From Candidatus Saccharicenans sp. (GTDB lineage Bacteria; Acidobacteriota; Aminicenantia; Aminicenantales; Saccharicenantaceae), in contig JASEIU010000001.1 in assembly GCA_030017715.1 (NCBI GenBank), positions 589,834-653,833 on the forward strand: DNA of 64,000 nucleotides, read 5' to 3'. Positions 17,156-25,426 of this stretch are shown here, one piece after another. The position numbers were made by a program, and so were the translations under genes. A model generated the notes under the pieces. The model was not told the origin of the DNA and made no database searches. It was given only the letters and a program-made list of their open reading frames with translations. Numbering within the stretch: the first letter of the stretch is position 1; each line of letters opens with the position of its first letter.

Positions 17156-17184
17156 AGTTTATTCTTAACCCAATTCCATGTCAA
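17156..17184 (-). promoter_or_regulatory. Promoter for porGDAB
   Basis: Minus strand: a perfect -35 TTGACA, 17-nt spacer, TAAACT. It lies just downstream of the candidate nfo terminator, which fits a separate transcription unit. Confidence 0.6.
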
Positions 17185-17199
17185 GAATAACCTGAAGGA

Positions 17200-17228
17200 A
17201 AAGCTGCCCCGGGCGGGTTCAGCCCGGG
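17200..17228 (-). terminator. Candidate terminator after thiC-nfo
   Basis: On the minus strand CCCGGGC, a 7-nt loop and GCCCGGG form a perfect 7-bp stem, followed by GCAGCTTTTCC. The T run is short and offset, so confidence is moderate. Confidence 0.4.
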
Positions 17229-17251
17229 TCGGATATCATCTCCGGAGCGCT

Positions 17252-18124
17252 TTACTCTCCGGAGCCGGAGTCAATTCTCTTCTCCCTGAGGCTGTGATAG
17301 AGGTTTTTCAGCATCAGGGCATCGGTTTCAAGAGAAGGGCTCTCGCAGATCACGGTCCCGGCCACCCCGGCGTCATCCAGAGCCTGGAGCCATTCGTCGT
17401 AGCGGAATTCGGACTCTTCCAGGTTGAGATGCTTCAATTCGCCCGTCTGGTTATATTTGACTCCGGAAATGTGAATGTGGGCCTTTTTCAGAGCCGACCT
17501 TCCGAGCTTCTTTTCCACCTTTTTAATTACCTGCAGAAAATCCCGGTATGAGTTAATCCGACCCTCCCGGGCAAAGATATGGGCAAAATCCAGACAGGGA
17601 AGAAGGCCCTCCAGCTCCCGGCAGAGAGACAGAACCTCATCCAGGCTGCCGAATTGTTTTTTTTTGCCCATGGTTTCGACCCTCAGCCTGGCCGCGATTT
17701 TTTCGGACCGGGCTATCGACAGGACTTCCTGGAGAGAATGCTTGATATTTTTATAGGTTTCTTCCGGGCTCCTTGAGCCGTAGTAGCCGGCGTGGAAAAC
17801 CAGATCCGTGGCTCCGGCGGCAGAGGCCAGCCGCAGCGCATTCAGGAGCAGGTCCTGGCTCTGCATCTTCTGGCCGCGGTCTTCGGCATTCAGGTTGATG
17901 AAGTAGGGAGCGTGGGCGCTGAGTTTGACCCGGTGGTTGAGGGCAGCCAGCCTTACCCGGCCGGCTGTTTCCGGGCCCATCTTGAGTCCCTGGACAAATT
18001 CCAGCTCCAGAGCCTCCAGGCCAAGTCTTCGCACCTGGCCCACAGCTTGGAGCGAAGAGTCATCCGAACAGGAATGGGGAATGCCGGCCAGGCCGAAAAG
18101 AAGACCTTCAGGAGCAGGCATCAT
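17252..18124 (-). CDS. nfo: Endonuclease IV-like TIM-barrel enzyme
   Basis: 290 residues, an AP endonuclease/xylose-isomerase-like barrel. Metal-ligand motifs of endonuclease IV are recognisable in order: KLSAHAPYFINL, LVFHAGYYG, RVETMGK, CLDFAHIFAREG, KAHIHISG and TVICESPSLE. This predicts cleavage of abasic sites in DNA repair, consistent with MutM elsewhere in the window. ATG 18124 is preferred because GGAGAGG lies 8-9 nt upstream; it overlaps the thiC stop by 17 nt. The pairing with thiC probably reflects co-transcription only. A sugar isomerase role is the alternative. Confidence 0.85.
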   Translation of the reverse strand: MMPAPEGLLFGLAGIPHSCSDDSSLQAVGQVRRLGLEALELEFVQGLKMGPETAGRVRLAALNHRVKLSAHAPYFINLNAEDRGQKMQSQDLLLNALRLASAAGATDLVFHAGYYGSRSPEETYKNIKHSLQEVLSIARSEKIAARLRVETMGKKKQFGSLDEVLSLCRELEGLLPCLDFAHIFAREGRINSYRDFLQVIKKVEKKLGRSALKKAHIHISGVKYNQTGELKHLNLEESEFRYDEWLQALDDAGVAGTVICESPSLETDALMLKNLYHSLREKRIDSGSGE

Positions 18125-19412
18125 CGGCCTCTCCGCCATTCAGGAATTCGCTGACAATCTTCATGGCGCAGAATTCGCCGCACATGGAGCAGGCCCTGGT
18201 CTTTGATTTTCGTCTCCGGCGGACCTCGGCAAACTTATCCGGGTCCAGGCAGAGTCTTGCCTGCCGGTCCCAGTCCAGCTTTTTCCTGGCCCGGGAAATC
18301 TCGGCATCGCGCTCAATGGCTCCCGGATAGCCCTTGACAATATCGGCGGCATGGGCGGCAATCCGGGAGGCGATTAATCCTTCCTTAACGTCTTCGATTG
18401 TCGGCAGTCCGAGATGTTCGGCCGGCGTCACGTAGCAGAGGAAATCGGCTCCGGCCGAGGCCGCCACTGCTCCGCCTATGGCCGAAACGATGTGGTCATA
18501 ACCCGGGGCGATATCGGTTACCAGAGGTCCGAGAACGTAGAAAGGAGCTTCCTGACACAGCCGTTTCTGGAGTTTCATGTTCATGGCCACCTGATCCAGC
18601 GGCACATGTCCCGGGCCTTCGACCATGGCCTGAACTCCGGCTTCTCTGGCCTGGTTGACCAGCTCTCCGAGGGTCAGCAGTTCTTCTATCTGAGGACGGT
18701 CGGTAGCATCCAGTACCGAGCCCGGTCTCAGGCCGTCTCCCAGGCTAAGGGTAAAATCATATCTTCTGGCCAGTTCCAGCAAACGGTCGAACCGGGCATA
18801 GAGAGGGTTTTCTTTTTCATTGTGAAGCATCCAGGCCAGGTGAAAGGCTCCGCCGCGGGAGACGATGTCGGCAATCCTTCCCTGCTTTTTCAACCGGTCG
18901 ACTGCTTTAAGAGTCAGGCCGCAGTGAACGGTCATAAAATCCACCCCTTCCCGGGCCTGGGCCTCGATGACTGAAAACAGATCATCCTCGGTCATCCTGA
19001 CAATGGAACCCCTTCTGGAGATGGCTTCAATCGCCGCCTGGTAGACGGGAACCGTTCCCAGCGGAAGCGGCGACATGGCCAGCAGTTTTTTTCTTATCGC
19101 CCGGATATCTCCTCCGGTGCTGAGGTCCATGACGGCATCGGCTCCATATTTAAGGCTGATCTTCAGCTTGGCGATTTCGGTTCTGAGGTCCGGATAATCC
19201 CGGGAGGTGCCGAGGTTAACGTTTACCTTGGTGCGCATTTTCAGCCCGACGGCCGCCGGTCTGGACGGGGAGTGGTTCCGATTGTAGGGGATGACCACCC
19301 GGCCCCGGGCCACCAGAGACAGCAATTCTTCGGCAGATATTTTTTCTTCCCTGGCCAGTTTCTTGATGAGGGAAGAAGAAGATCCTTGGCGGGCCCGCTC
19401 CATAAGGGTCAT
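18108..19412 (-). CDS. thiC: Phosphomethylpyrimidine synthase (ThiC)
   Basis: Radical-SAM enzyme converting aminoimidazole ribotide to HMP-phosphate in thiamine synthesis. 434 residues, the short form without the long N-terminal extension of E. coli ThiC. It has GADAVMDLSTGGD, GPGHVPLDQVAMNM, CYVTPAEHLGLP, and the C-terminal cluster motif CSMCGEFC (CxxCxxxxC). All signatures are intact. A near-consensus promoter gives a leader of only about 30 nt, too short for a TPP riboswitch. No other thi gene is visible. Confidence 0.96.
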   Translation of the reverse strand: MTLMERARQGSSSSLIKKLAREEKISAEELLSLVARGRVVIPYNRNHSPSRPAAVGLKMRTKVNVNLGTSRDYPDLRTEIAKLKISLKYGADAVMDLSTGGDIRAIRKKLLAMSPLPLGTVPVYQAAIEAISRRGSIVRMTEDDLFSVIEAQAREGVDFMTVHCGLTLKAVDRLKKQGRIADIVSRGGAFHLAWMLHNEKENPLYARFDRLLELARRYDFTLSLGDGLRPGSVLDATDRPQIEELLTLGELVNQAREAGVQAMVEGPGHVPLDQVAMNMKLQKRLCQEAPFYVLGPLVTDIAPGYDHIVSAIGGAVAASAGADFLCYVTPAEHLGLPTIEDVKEGLIASRIAAHAADIVKGYPGAIERDAEISRARKKLDWDRQARLCLDPDKFAEVRRRRKSKTRACSMCGEFCAMKIVSEFLNGGEADDACS

Positions 19413-19449
19413 TGATTTGACTTTCTTTTGAGAGATTTATCAGAAATTC

Positions 19450-19478
19450 AGTATAGTTTACGCCCCGAACCCTGTCAA
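19450..19478 (-). promoter_or_regulatory. Near-consensus promoter for thiC
   Basis: Minus strand TTGACA, exactly 17 nt, TATACT: a perfect -35 and a 5 of 6 -10. Predicted start is near 19443, about 30 nt upstream of the thiC ATG. This is the best promoter by sequence in the window. Confidence 0.75.
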
Positions 19479-19643
19479 GGAAACCGGGCTGACCTCCAGC
19501 AGTCAGGTGTCTCACTTACAGGCTACCCAGGGGCTCGTGATTGAACCTGATAACTTATTTCTCTCCGATTTTGGCCGGCAGGAGACTGACCGGACGGAGT
19601 CGGGGGAAGCAAGGTCTCCGGGTGAAATTTGCAACCGGGAAAA

Positions 19644-19672
19644 TTTACAAACGACCTGAATGCTGGTAGCAT
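19644..19672 (+). promoter_or_regulatory. Promoter for the gene at 19681, leaderless geometry
   Basis: TTTACA, 17 nt, TAGCAT with an extended -10 TGG. The -10 ends 8 nt before the ATG at 19681, and no Shine-Dalgarno sequence is present. Confidence 0.45.
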
Positions 19673-19680
19673 TCTAATTA

Positions 19681-20280
19681 ATGGACAAGAGAGGCCGGCT
19701 GAAAGTTTTGATCCTGTTCTTATGTTTCTGGTTTTTGTATTTTTGCCCCGGCCAGGCGGCCCCAGGGTCAGCGGAAGGTCAGGCGACACAGAACAGGCCG
19801 GATGAGCTGGGTGAGGTGCTCGGACTGGTCAATTTTCTGGAAGAAGCAGCCAGTTTCTGGCAAGAGAAGGGGCATTACCAGAACCGGGTGGCTGAATTCA
19901 GCCAGGAGCAGGTGGCCGTGTTTTTCCGTCATTTGTTGTCAGAAGGGAATCCGGCTCTGAAAGAGCTGAGGTTAAAGCTCATTCCCGGCAACCTGGTGGA
20001 GGGCTGGGTTATTCTGGATCTGAGTTCCGAGGGGCTCGGCGGAAATCACAATCTGTATCTGAAGGGCAAACTGGAGCAGGCCGGACGTCTGGTCAGGCTA
20101 AATCTAAGCAGCCTTTTCCTGGAAACCCAGCGGATACAGCCGGAAATTGTCAATGCCCTGATTGACCTGGTGGCCAGAGCCAGGGGACTGGAAGCCCGAC
20201 ACCTTAACGACTGGTACGACCTGCCGGAAGGAATCGCCCGGGTGGAAACCGGGGTTGGGAGTCTTCGGATTCATTATTGA
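19681..20280 (+). CDS. Exported protein of unknown function
   Basis: 199 residues. A signal peptide is at the N-terminus (VLILFLCFWFLYFCPGQAA). The mature part mixes helix and strand: a helical LGLVNFLEEAASFWQEKGHY segment, then LKLIPGNLVEGWVILDLSS. No family is recognised. It is followed by rsmD after 9 nt, so it may head that small operon. The repeated strand pattern would fit a lipid- or polysaccharide-binding fold, but I do not assign one. Confidence 0.6.
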   Translation: MDKRGRLKVLILFLCFWFLYFCPGQAAPGSAEGQATQNRPDELGEVLGLVNFLEEAASFWQEKGHYQNRVAEFSQEQVAVFFRHLLSEGNPALKELRLKLIPGNLVEGWVILDLSSEGLGGNHNLYLKGKLEQAGRLVRLNLSSLFLETQRIQPEIVNALIDLVARARGLEARHLNDWYDLPEGIARVETGVGSLRIHY

Positions 20281-20289
20281 GGGGAAAAA

Positions 20290-20883
20290 ATGATAAGAAT
20301 TATCGGTGGCCGATTCAAAGGAAGAAAGCTGAAGATGGTGTCCAGTCCGGCCGTCCGACCTCTGCCGGCCAGGCTCCGCGGTTCTCTTTTTAACATCCTC
20401 CAGAGCAGGGTGGTAGATGCCTTTTTCCTGGACGGCTTTGCCGGCACCGGTTCGGTGGGAATAGAAGCCCTCAGCCGGGGAGCCAGCCGGGCCGTGTTTA
20501 TCGAAGAGCTTCCGCAAGCTGCAAAAATTATAGAAGCCAATCTGGCCAGGTGCCAGGCCGAAGACCTGGGGCTGGTCCTCAACCGGGAATTCAATCGGGC
20601 GATAATTGAACTGGGGAAGAAAGGAATTAAGTTTGACCTGATTTTTCTGGATCCGCCCTATAAGCTTCTGGAGGAGCGGAATCCTCTCAAGGTAATAAGA
20701 AAACGAGGGGTCCTGAAACCCGGCGGGCTGCTGGTCATCAGGCATCACCGACACTATCAGCCCTCGCTCGAAGATTTTAAACTTCTCCGTCGAGTTGATT
20801 TCGGTGATGATGTGTTTTCTTTTTATTCGGGAGAAGTGGCGGCTGCGGCCTCAAGCCGGCACAGGTCCGGAGACGGCGATTGA
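20290..20883 (+). CDS. rsmD: 16S rRNA (guanine-N2)-methyltransferase RsmD
   Basis: Methylates G966 of 16S rRNA. 197 residues, normal size. It starts MIRIIGGRFKGRKL, carries the RPLPARLRGSLFNIL segment, the SAM motif FLDGFAGTGSVGIEAL and the catalytic FLDPPYKLL. The GGGGAAAAAATG start is directly downstream of the secreted-protein gene. The last 15 residues are an unremarkable polar tail. Confidence 0.95.
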   Translation: MIRIIGGRFKGRKLKMVSSPAVRPLPARLRGSLFNILQSRVVDAFFLDGFAGTGSVGIEALSRGASRAVFIEELPQAAKIIEANLARCQAEDLGLVLNREFNRAIIELGKKGIKFDLIFLDPPYKLLEERNPLKVIRKRGVLKPGGLLVIRHHRHYQPSLEDFKLLRRVDFGDDVFSFYSGEVAAAASSRHRSGDGD

Positions 20884-20908
20884 ATTGAAGCCGATTATTT
20901 TATAAAAT
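20880..20908 (+). promoter_or_regulatory. Promoter for the gene at 20936
   Basis: TTGAAT, 17 nt, TAAAAT, overlapping the rsmD stop region. Predicted start about 20 nt before the ATG. Confidence 0.45.
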
Positions 20909-20935
20909 GCCGATATTCCGGAGGGTCGGTGATTG

Positions 20936-21799
20936 ATGACCAAAAATGACCGAAAAATAGAGCCGTTCTGGGAAAAAGAATCGGTGCTTAAAGACGAAGA
21001 AATGTTTTCCCGGCTCGGCCCGTCCCGGGGGTCGATGCTCTTCCTTGGTCGTTACACCCTGAAAGAGGTTATGGCCGTTCTGGCCAGGAAGAGTTTTTTC
21101 CGGGAAGCCAAGAAAAAAAACCTCTGGCCGATCAAGTACCGGATGGACTCGTCTGATTACCCGGTCCAGAGGTTTCTGATTTACTGGGAAGAAGAAAATC
21201 CTGACAGGATGATTGTCGACCTGAAAATAAAGGAAGCCGAAGTCCGATTTGCCGCCCCCGGGAGCCATGGCTACCGGCTGCCTCCCCAGCATTGCCTGCT
21301 GTTTGAGTGGCTGACTTTGCAGAATCCGCGCCTGAGCTTTGACGACCGGCATCCTCCGCTTCCAGGTCAGAGCAAGCCGGGACTCAGCCTGTCCAAGAAA
21401 ATACTGGAAATATTCCTTCATCTCGGCCGGCTGATAGAGATCGATGCCCTGGTGGCTTTTCCCGCCTACTTTCATAACGCCCTGCTATTTTCAAGGTATT
21501 TTCAGTTTGTCGACCCGCTGAAACAGGGAGAAATTAAGGCCATCAGGAAGCAATTCAGCCATGTCCCTTTCCGGCAGCTGGCCTGGGCCGTCCATCTGGG
21601 CTGCCTGCGGGACGAAGACGGCAGGGTGTATGAGTGGCAGGCTCAGGAACAGGTGGTGCCCCTGACTCAGCCCCTCAAAAACTATCTGGAATCAAGGATT
21701 TATCGGGAAATTTCGAAACATGTGGAAAAAACGGCTGTCTTCAGCCTGGACTGGGACCTGTTCCAGCAGAAGTGCCGGCAGCAGGGCATCCTTTACTGA
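20936..21799 (+). CDS. Protein of unknown function (weak acetyltransferase-like C-terminus)
   Basis: 287 residues, no signal peptide or membrane segment. The stretch from FDDRHPPLPGQSKPGLSLSK through DALVAFPAYFHNALLFSRYF recalls proteins with a GNAT-like acceptor region (PGQ...PGLG...then a YHxA motif), but this is a weak, from-memory resemblance. The C-terminal third contains RQLAWAVHLGCLRDEDGRVYEW. ATG 20936 has GGAGGG 10 nt upstream; an adjoining TTG one codon earlier is also possible. Its neighbours are ribosome and translation genes. Confidence 0.55.
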   Translation: MTKNDRKIEPFWEKESVLKDEEMFSRLGPSRGSMLFLGRYTLKEVMAVLARKSFFREAKKKNLWPIKYRMDSSDYPVQRFLIYWEEENPDRMIVDLKIKEAEVRFAAPGSHGYRLPPQHCLLFEWLTLQNPRLSFDDRHPPLPGQSKPGLSLSKKILEIFLHLGRLIEIDALVAFPAYFHNALLFSRYFQFVDPLKQGEIKAIRKQFSHVPFRQLAWAVHLGCLRDEDGRVYEWQAQEQVVPLTQPLKNYLESRIYREISKHVEKTAVFSLDWDLFQQKCRQQGILY

Positions 21800-21820
21800 T
21801 CTCCCAAAACCTGCTATAAT
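21792..21820 (+). promoter_or_regulatory. Promoter for rpmE-prfA-prmC
   Basis: TTTACT, 17 nt, perfect TATAAT with an extended -10 (TGCTATAAT). Predicted start near 21827, 20 nt before the rpmE ATG. Confidence 0.65.
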
Positions 21821-21846
21821 CAATTGCCTTAAGAGGAGACGAGCTC

Positions 21847-22056
21847 ATGAAAAAAGGAATTCATCCAGAATACCAGGAATGCACCGTCATCTGTGCCTGC
21901 GGCAATACTTTTAAGACCAGGTCCACCAAGAAAGAAATAAGGGTGGAAATCTGTTCCCAGTGCCATCCCTTTTTCACCGGCAAGCAGAGGATTGTGGATA
22001 CCGCCGGCCGGGTTGAAAAATTCAGGAAAAAATATGCTACCAAGACCAAAAAATAA
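21847..22056 (+). CDS. rpmE: 50S ribosomal protein L31
   Basis: 69 residues. It begins [14 protein letters not shown] and has zinc-binding cysteines in CACGNTF and [12 protein letters not shown], so it is the zinc-containing (C+) form of L31. AAGAGGAG lies upstream. It is separated from prfA by 5 nt, a common rpmE-prfA-prmC arrangement in bacteria. Confidence 0.97.
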   Translation: MKKGIHPEYQECTVICACGNTFKTRSTKKEIRVEICSQCHPFFTGKQRIVDTAGRVEKFRKKYATKTKK

Positions 22057-22061
22057 ACCAT

Positions 22062-23165
22062 ATGATTCAGGAATTAAAGGTCTTAGAAGACAAATATAAG
22101 CAGATTACTGCCCTCCTTTCCGACCCCAACATTTCCTCCAACCCCCAGAAAATAAAAGAATTGGCCAGGGAGAGGTCCGAACTCGAACCGGTGGTCAGAA
22201 AATACGACGAGTTTAAGAGGACAGTCCAGGAGCTCACTGAAACCGAATCCATTCTGTCTGAAGGCCAGTCTGACCCGGAATTAAAACGTCTGGCCGAGGC
22301 CGAACTGGAACAGCTCAGGCAAAAAAAGGACCGGCTGGAGCAGGAATTGAAGAAATTGCTGTTGCCCAAAGACCCCAATGACGAGAAAAACGTCATCCTG
22401 GAGATCAGGGCCGGGGCCGGGGGAGACGAGGCCTCGCTTTTCGCCCAGGACCTTCTGAGGATGTATACCCGTTATGCCGAGCACAAAGGCTGGAAATGGG
22501 AGCTGATGGACGTCAGTTATTCACCGGTCGGCGGCATTAAAGAAGCCATTGTCAATATTCAGGGCAAGAGAGTCTATTCTTTCCTTAAATATGAGAGCGG
22601 GGTGCACCGGGTTCAGAGAGTGCCAAAAACTGAAGCCTCAGGCCGGATTCATACCTCCACGGCCACGGTGGCCGTTCTGGCGGAAGCCGAAGAAATTGAC
22701 CTGAAGCTTGATCCCAGGGACCTGAAGATTGAGGCCTTCGGAGCTTCCGGGCCAGGCGGGCAGAATGTTAACCGCAACTATACCGCTATCAGAGTGACTC
22801 ACAGGCCTTCGGGAATTGTCGTTTCCTGCCAGGATGAAAAATCCCAGCACCGCAACAAAGAAAAGGCCTTAAAGATTCTCCGGACCAGGCTGCTCGATAT
22901 GGCCCGACAGGAACAGATGAGCAGGATTTCCAATGACCGGAGAAAACAGGTCGGAACGGGAGAAAGAAGCGAAAAAATCAGGACCTATAATTTCCCTCAA
23001 TCCCGGATAACCGACCATCGCCTGGACGAAAATTTTCATAACCTGGAGAGCATACTGGACGGTGAGCTCGATGAGCTGATTGACAGGCTGATCATCCATT
23101 TCCAGACCAGGGCCCTGGAAGAGAACAGGCCGGGCTTATCTCCGGGTCGACAAGTTGAGATATAA
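22062..23165 (+). CDS. prfA: Peptide chain release factor 1
   Basis: Terminates translation at UAA and UAG. 367 residues. The PxT stop-codon recognition motif is RVPKTEASGRIHTS, placing it in RF1 rather than RF2. The catalytic GGQ sits in GASGPGGQNVNRNYTA, and its Gln is the substrate of PrmC, encoded next. The coiled-coil N-terminal domain and the C-terminal YNFPQSRITDHR segment are intact. Confidence 0.97.
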   Translation: MIQELKVLEDKYKQITALLSDPNISSNPQKIKELARERSELEPVVRKYDEFKRTVQELTETESILSEGQSDPELKRLAEAELEQLRQKKDRLEQELKKLLLPKDPNDEKNVILEIRAGAGGDEASLFAQDLLRMYTRYAEHKGWKWELMDVSYSPVGGIKEAIVNIQGKRVYSFLKYESGVHRVQRVPKTEASGRIHTSTATVAVLAEAEEIDLKLDPRDLKIEAFGASGPGGQNVNRNYTAIRVTHRPSGIVVSCQDEKSQHRNKEKALKILRTRLLDMARQEQMSRISNDRRKQVGTGERSEKIRTYNFPQSRITDHRLDENFHNLESILDGELDELIDRLIIHFQTRALEENRPGLSPGRQVEI

Positions 23166-24003
23166 GAATCTGGACCAGCTTTTCCGGCAATCCGCAGGCC
23201 GGCTTTCCTTTTCAGCCTGCCCCTTTCTGGAAGCTCGTCTGCTGATTCAAAAGGCGGCCGGCTGGAAAGAAGCCGATTTTTTCCGCAACCTGGATTCCGT
23301 GCCGCCTCCGGGACTGGCGAACAAACTGTCTGTGCTGATAAAGAAAAGGCAGAGTGGCTGGCCCATGGCCTATATCCTGGGCCGCAAGGAATTCTGGAGC
23401 CTGGAATTCAGAGTCAACCGCCAGGTCTTGATTCCCAGGCCGGAGACGGAGCTGGTGGTGGAAGAAGTGCTTTCCTTGCCCCTGCCTGAAAAGCCCAGGA
23501 TTGTTGACGTCGGCACCGGCTGCGGGAATATCGCCATAGCCCTGGCCAGAGAGTTGCCCCGGGCAAGAGTGGTGGCTTCTGACCTCTCCGCTCGAGCCCT
23601 GAGCCTGGCCGCCAGGAACGCCGGAAATATTAGGCTCAGGAATGTTGTCTTTGTGCGCAGCGACCTGCTCAGTTATTTTATTGAGAAACGGCAAAAATTT
23701 GAGGTGATAGTCAGCAACCCTCCCTATATATCTGAAGCCGACTGGGAAAAGCTGGAACGGCCGGTTCGGGACTTTGAACCGCGGACAGCCCTGTTGGCCG
23801 GGCCGACCGGGCTGGAGATAATTCAAAGACTGGTCAGTCAGTCCTGGTTCTGTCTGAAGGCCGGGGGATTTCTGGTGTTTGAATTCGGAGCCGGCCAGGA
23901 AAAAGAAATCAGAAAGCTCTTTAAGCCGGGATGGAGCAAACCCCGGGTCAGAAGCGATTATTCAGGTTTACCAAGGGTGATGACCGTCCAGAAGCTGGCC
24001 TGA
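23155..24003 (+). CDS. prmC: Release factor glutamine methyltransferase PrmC
   Basis: Methylates the GGQ glutamine of release factors. 282 residues from a TTG start overlapping prfA by 11 nt. The N-terminal helical domain is complete from this start. The SAM motif is IVDVGTGCGNIAIAL and the catalytic motif VSNPPYISE. No ATG exists early enough in frame, so the TTG start is the best choice. It is translationally coupled to its own substrate gene. Confidence 0.94.
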   Translation: MRYKNLDQLFRQSAGRLSFSACPFLEARLLIQKAAGWKEADFFRNLDSVPPPGLANKLSVLIKKRQSGWPMAYILGRKEFWSLEFRVNRQVLIPRPETELVVEEVLSLPLPEKPRIVDVGTGCGNIAIALARELPRARVVASDLSARALSLAARNAGNIRLRNVVFVRSDLLSYFIEKRQKFEVIVSNPPYISEADWEKLERPVRDFEPRTALLAGPTGLEIIQRLVSQSWFCLKAGGFLVFEFGAGQEKEIRKLFKPGWSKPRVRSDYSGLPRVMTVQKLA

Positions 24004-24025
24004 AGATGGCCCGGCCAGTTTTATT
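23995..24025 (+). terminator. Candidate terminator after prmC
   Basis: CTGGCC and GGCCAG form a 6-bp stem with a 12-nt loop, followed by TTTTATT. It overlaps the 3' end of the convergent HD-GYP gene. Moderate call. Confidence 0.4.
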
Positions 24026-25151
24026 GAGGTTTTTTGTTTCGGTTGGCAATCAGCCGGTGGTAATCTTCAAACGAGGGCAGCAGCTTGGTCGTCTCAAAAC
24101 GGATTCTTTCCCAGCGGTCGATATCCAGAGCACAGAAGGCCTCAACCACCAGCGGGTCGAACTGAGTTCCCGAGTTCCTGATAATTTCCTGCCGGGCGGT
24201 CAGAAAATCCTGCTCCGGCCGGTAAGGCCGGTGGGAGGTGATGGCATCCAGGGCGTCGGCCAGAGCAAAAATCCTGGCTTCGAGAGGAATTTCTTCTTTC
24301 TTTAAGCCCCGAGGATATCCAGTGCCGTCATATTTTTCATGATGGTAGAGAATGATGTGGCCGACTTCTTTCAGCAGCTTCATTTCTTTGATCAGCCCGT
24401 AACCCAGAGTCGGATGCATTTTAATTTTTTCCCATTCTTCCGGGGCCAGCGGACCGGGCTTCTTGAGGATGGAATCGGGAATGGCAATCTTTCCGATATC
24501 GTGGAGCAGAGCCCCCTTCCTGATGTTGTCAAGCCTGGGCTGATCCTTGATGCCCAGCACCTCGGCCAGAACCTGGCTGTATTTGGATACCGTGCGTGAA
24601 TGCCCGAAGGTTTCTACGTCTCTTAGGTCAAGAGCGGTCATCAGGTTTTCCACCGTGGTGTCGTAAATTTCTTCAAGCTCCAGCAACTTACGGATGTGGC
24701 GGGATTGCTCCAGCTTGAGCTTGGTCAGATTCTTGAGATAATACTCGTTTTCCAGCTTCAGCTGCCGTCGCTGGATTTCAGCCTTCAGGGCCGAGTAGAT
24801 TACCGGCAGGCTGTTTCTGGGGCAGATAAAATCCAGCAAGTTCTCTTCCAGGGGTTTCAGAAACTCGGCCACCGTTGACGGCGAAGTTAGCAGGATGAGA
24901 CTCAACCGGGGAAAGGATTTCTTTAATTGTTTCAGGAGGGCCGGAATTTTCCTGCTTCCATCGGGCTCCGAAGAAAAAACCAGAATGGCACTTTTATAGC
25001 TCCCGGAGAAGGAGAGATCGGACAGACCCGTGATTTCTTCCACCCCGACCTGAAACTGGCGGCAGATTGCGGCCAGTCGTTCTCTCAGTTTGCTCTCGGG
25101 AATGGCCAGTATGATTTTTAGCTGATGGTTATTGTTAGCTCCGCCGCTCAT
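24021..25151 (-). CDS. HD-GYP cyclic-di-GMP phosphodiesterase with pseudo-receiver domain
   Basis: 376 residues. The N-terminal 120 residues have a receiver-like pattern (LKIILAIPESKLRERLAAIC), but the strand that should end in the phospho-acceptor Asp reads AILVFSSEPDG, so phosphorylation is unlikely. A coiled-coil linker follows. The HD-GYP domain has HDIGKIAIPD, HPTLGYGLI, ILYHHEKYDGTGYPRGL and FALADALDAITSHRPYR, all intact, predicting cyclic-di-GMP hydrolysis. It stands 5 kb from a diguanylate cyclase gene on the same strand, with a divergent coiled-coil gene between. Confidence 0.9.
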   Translation of the reverse strand: MSGGANNNHQLKIILAIPESKLRERLAAICRQFQVGVEEITGLSDLSFSGSYKSAILVFSSEPDGSRKIPALLKQLKKSFPRLSLILLTSPSTVAEFLKPLEENLLDFICPRNSLPVIYSALKAEIQRRQLKLENEYYLKNLTKLKLEQSRHIRKLLELEEIYDTTVENLMTALDLRDVETFGHSRTVSKYSQVLAEVLGIKDQPRLDNIRKGALLHDIGKIAIPDSILKKPGPLAPEEWEKIKMHPTLGYGLIKEMKLLKEVGHIILYHHEKYDGTGYPRGLKKEEIPLEARIFALADALDAITSHRPYRPEQDFLTARQEIIRNSGTQFDPLVVEAFCALDIDRWERIRFETTKLLPSFEDYHRLIANRNKKPQ

Positions 25152-25164
25152 ATTTACTTAATCC

Positions 25165-25193
25165 TGTATACATCAAATTGAAGTTTAAGGCAA
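25165..25193 (-). promoter_or_regulatory. Promoter for the HD-GYP gene
   Basis: Minus strand TTGCCT, 17 nt, TATACA, with the start codon at 25151. Both boxes match at 4 of 6 positions, so the call is tentative. Confidence 0.35.
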
Positions 25194-25357
25194 GTAGTTT
25201 TGAAAAATCGGCGGCGAATTTATTCTACTTTCTAACTTTAAGACAGGGCAGGCCGGTCGGCGGGGTGATTTTACGGCCGCCGGGTCGTCTTTTATGGCTA
25301 ATCCGTTTCCCCCCGCCCCGTTGAATAATTCCCCGAACGACTCACCCGCTTTTATCC

Positions 25358-25387
25358 TTGACAGGCGAAAGGGGTTGATTTTAGAAT
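25358..25387 (+). promoter_or_regulatory. Promoter for the coiled-coil gene at 25427
   Basis: Perfect TTGACA, 18-nt spacer, TAGAAT (5 of 6). Predicted start near 25394, giving a 33-nt leader. Confidence 0.6.
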
Positions 25388-25426
25388 AGCCTTGCCAGGA
25401 CCGAATAACAGGCAAAGGAACGGGCA

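Larger units (their letters stand above)
16936..17251. other. Non-coding region: por leader and nfo terminator
   Basis: 316 nt without a gene. Reading the minus strand: an inverted repeat near 17208-17228 follows nfo, then the por promoter (17156-17184), then about 220 nt of leader to porG. The leader holds an AAGTC...GACTT hairpin followed by TTTT and another T run (about 17075-17105), and a TTCTC-CGG-GAGAA hairpin just after. Confidence 0.5.

Noticed and set aside
19541-19553. Plus-strand TGAACCTGAT resembling part of a TPP riboswitch
   Set aside because: It is on the strand opposite thiC, outside the predicted thiC transcript, and lacks the other conserved riboswitch segments.
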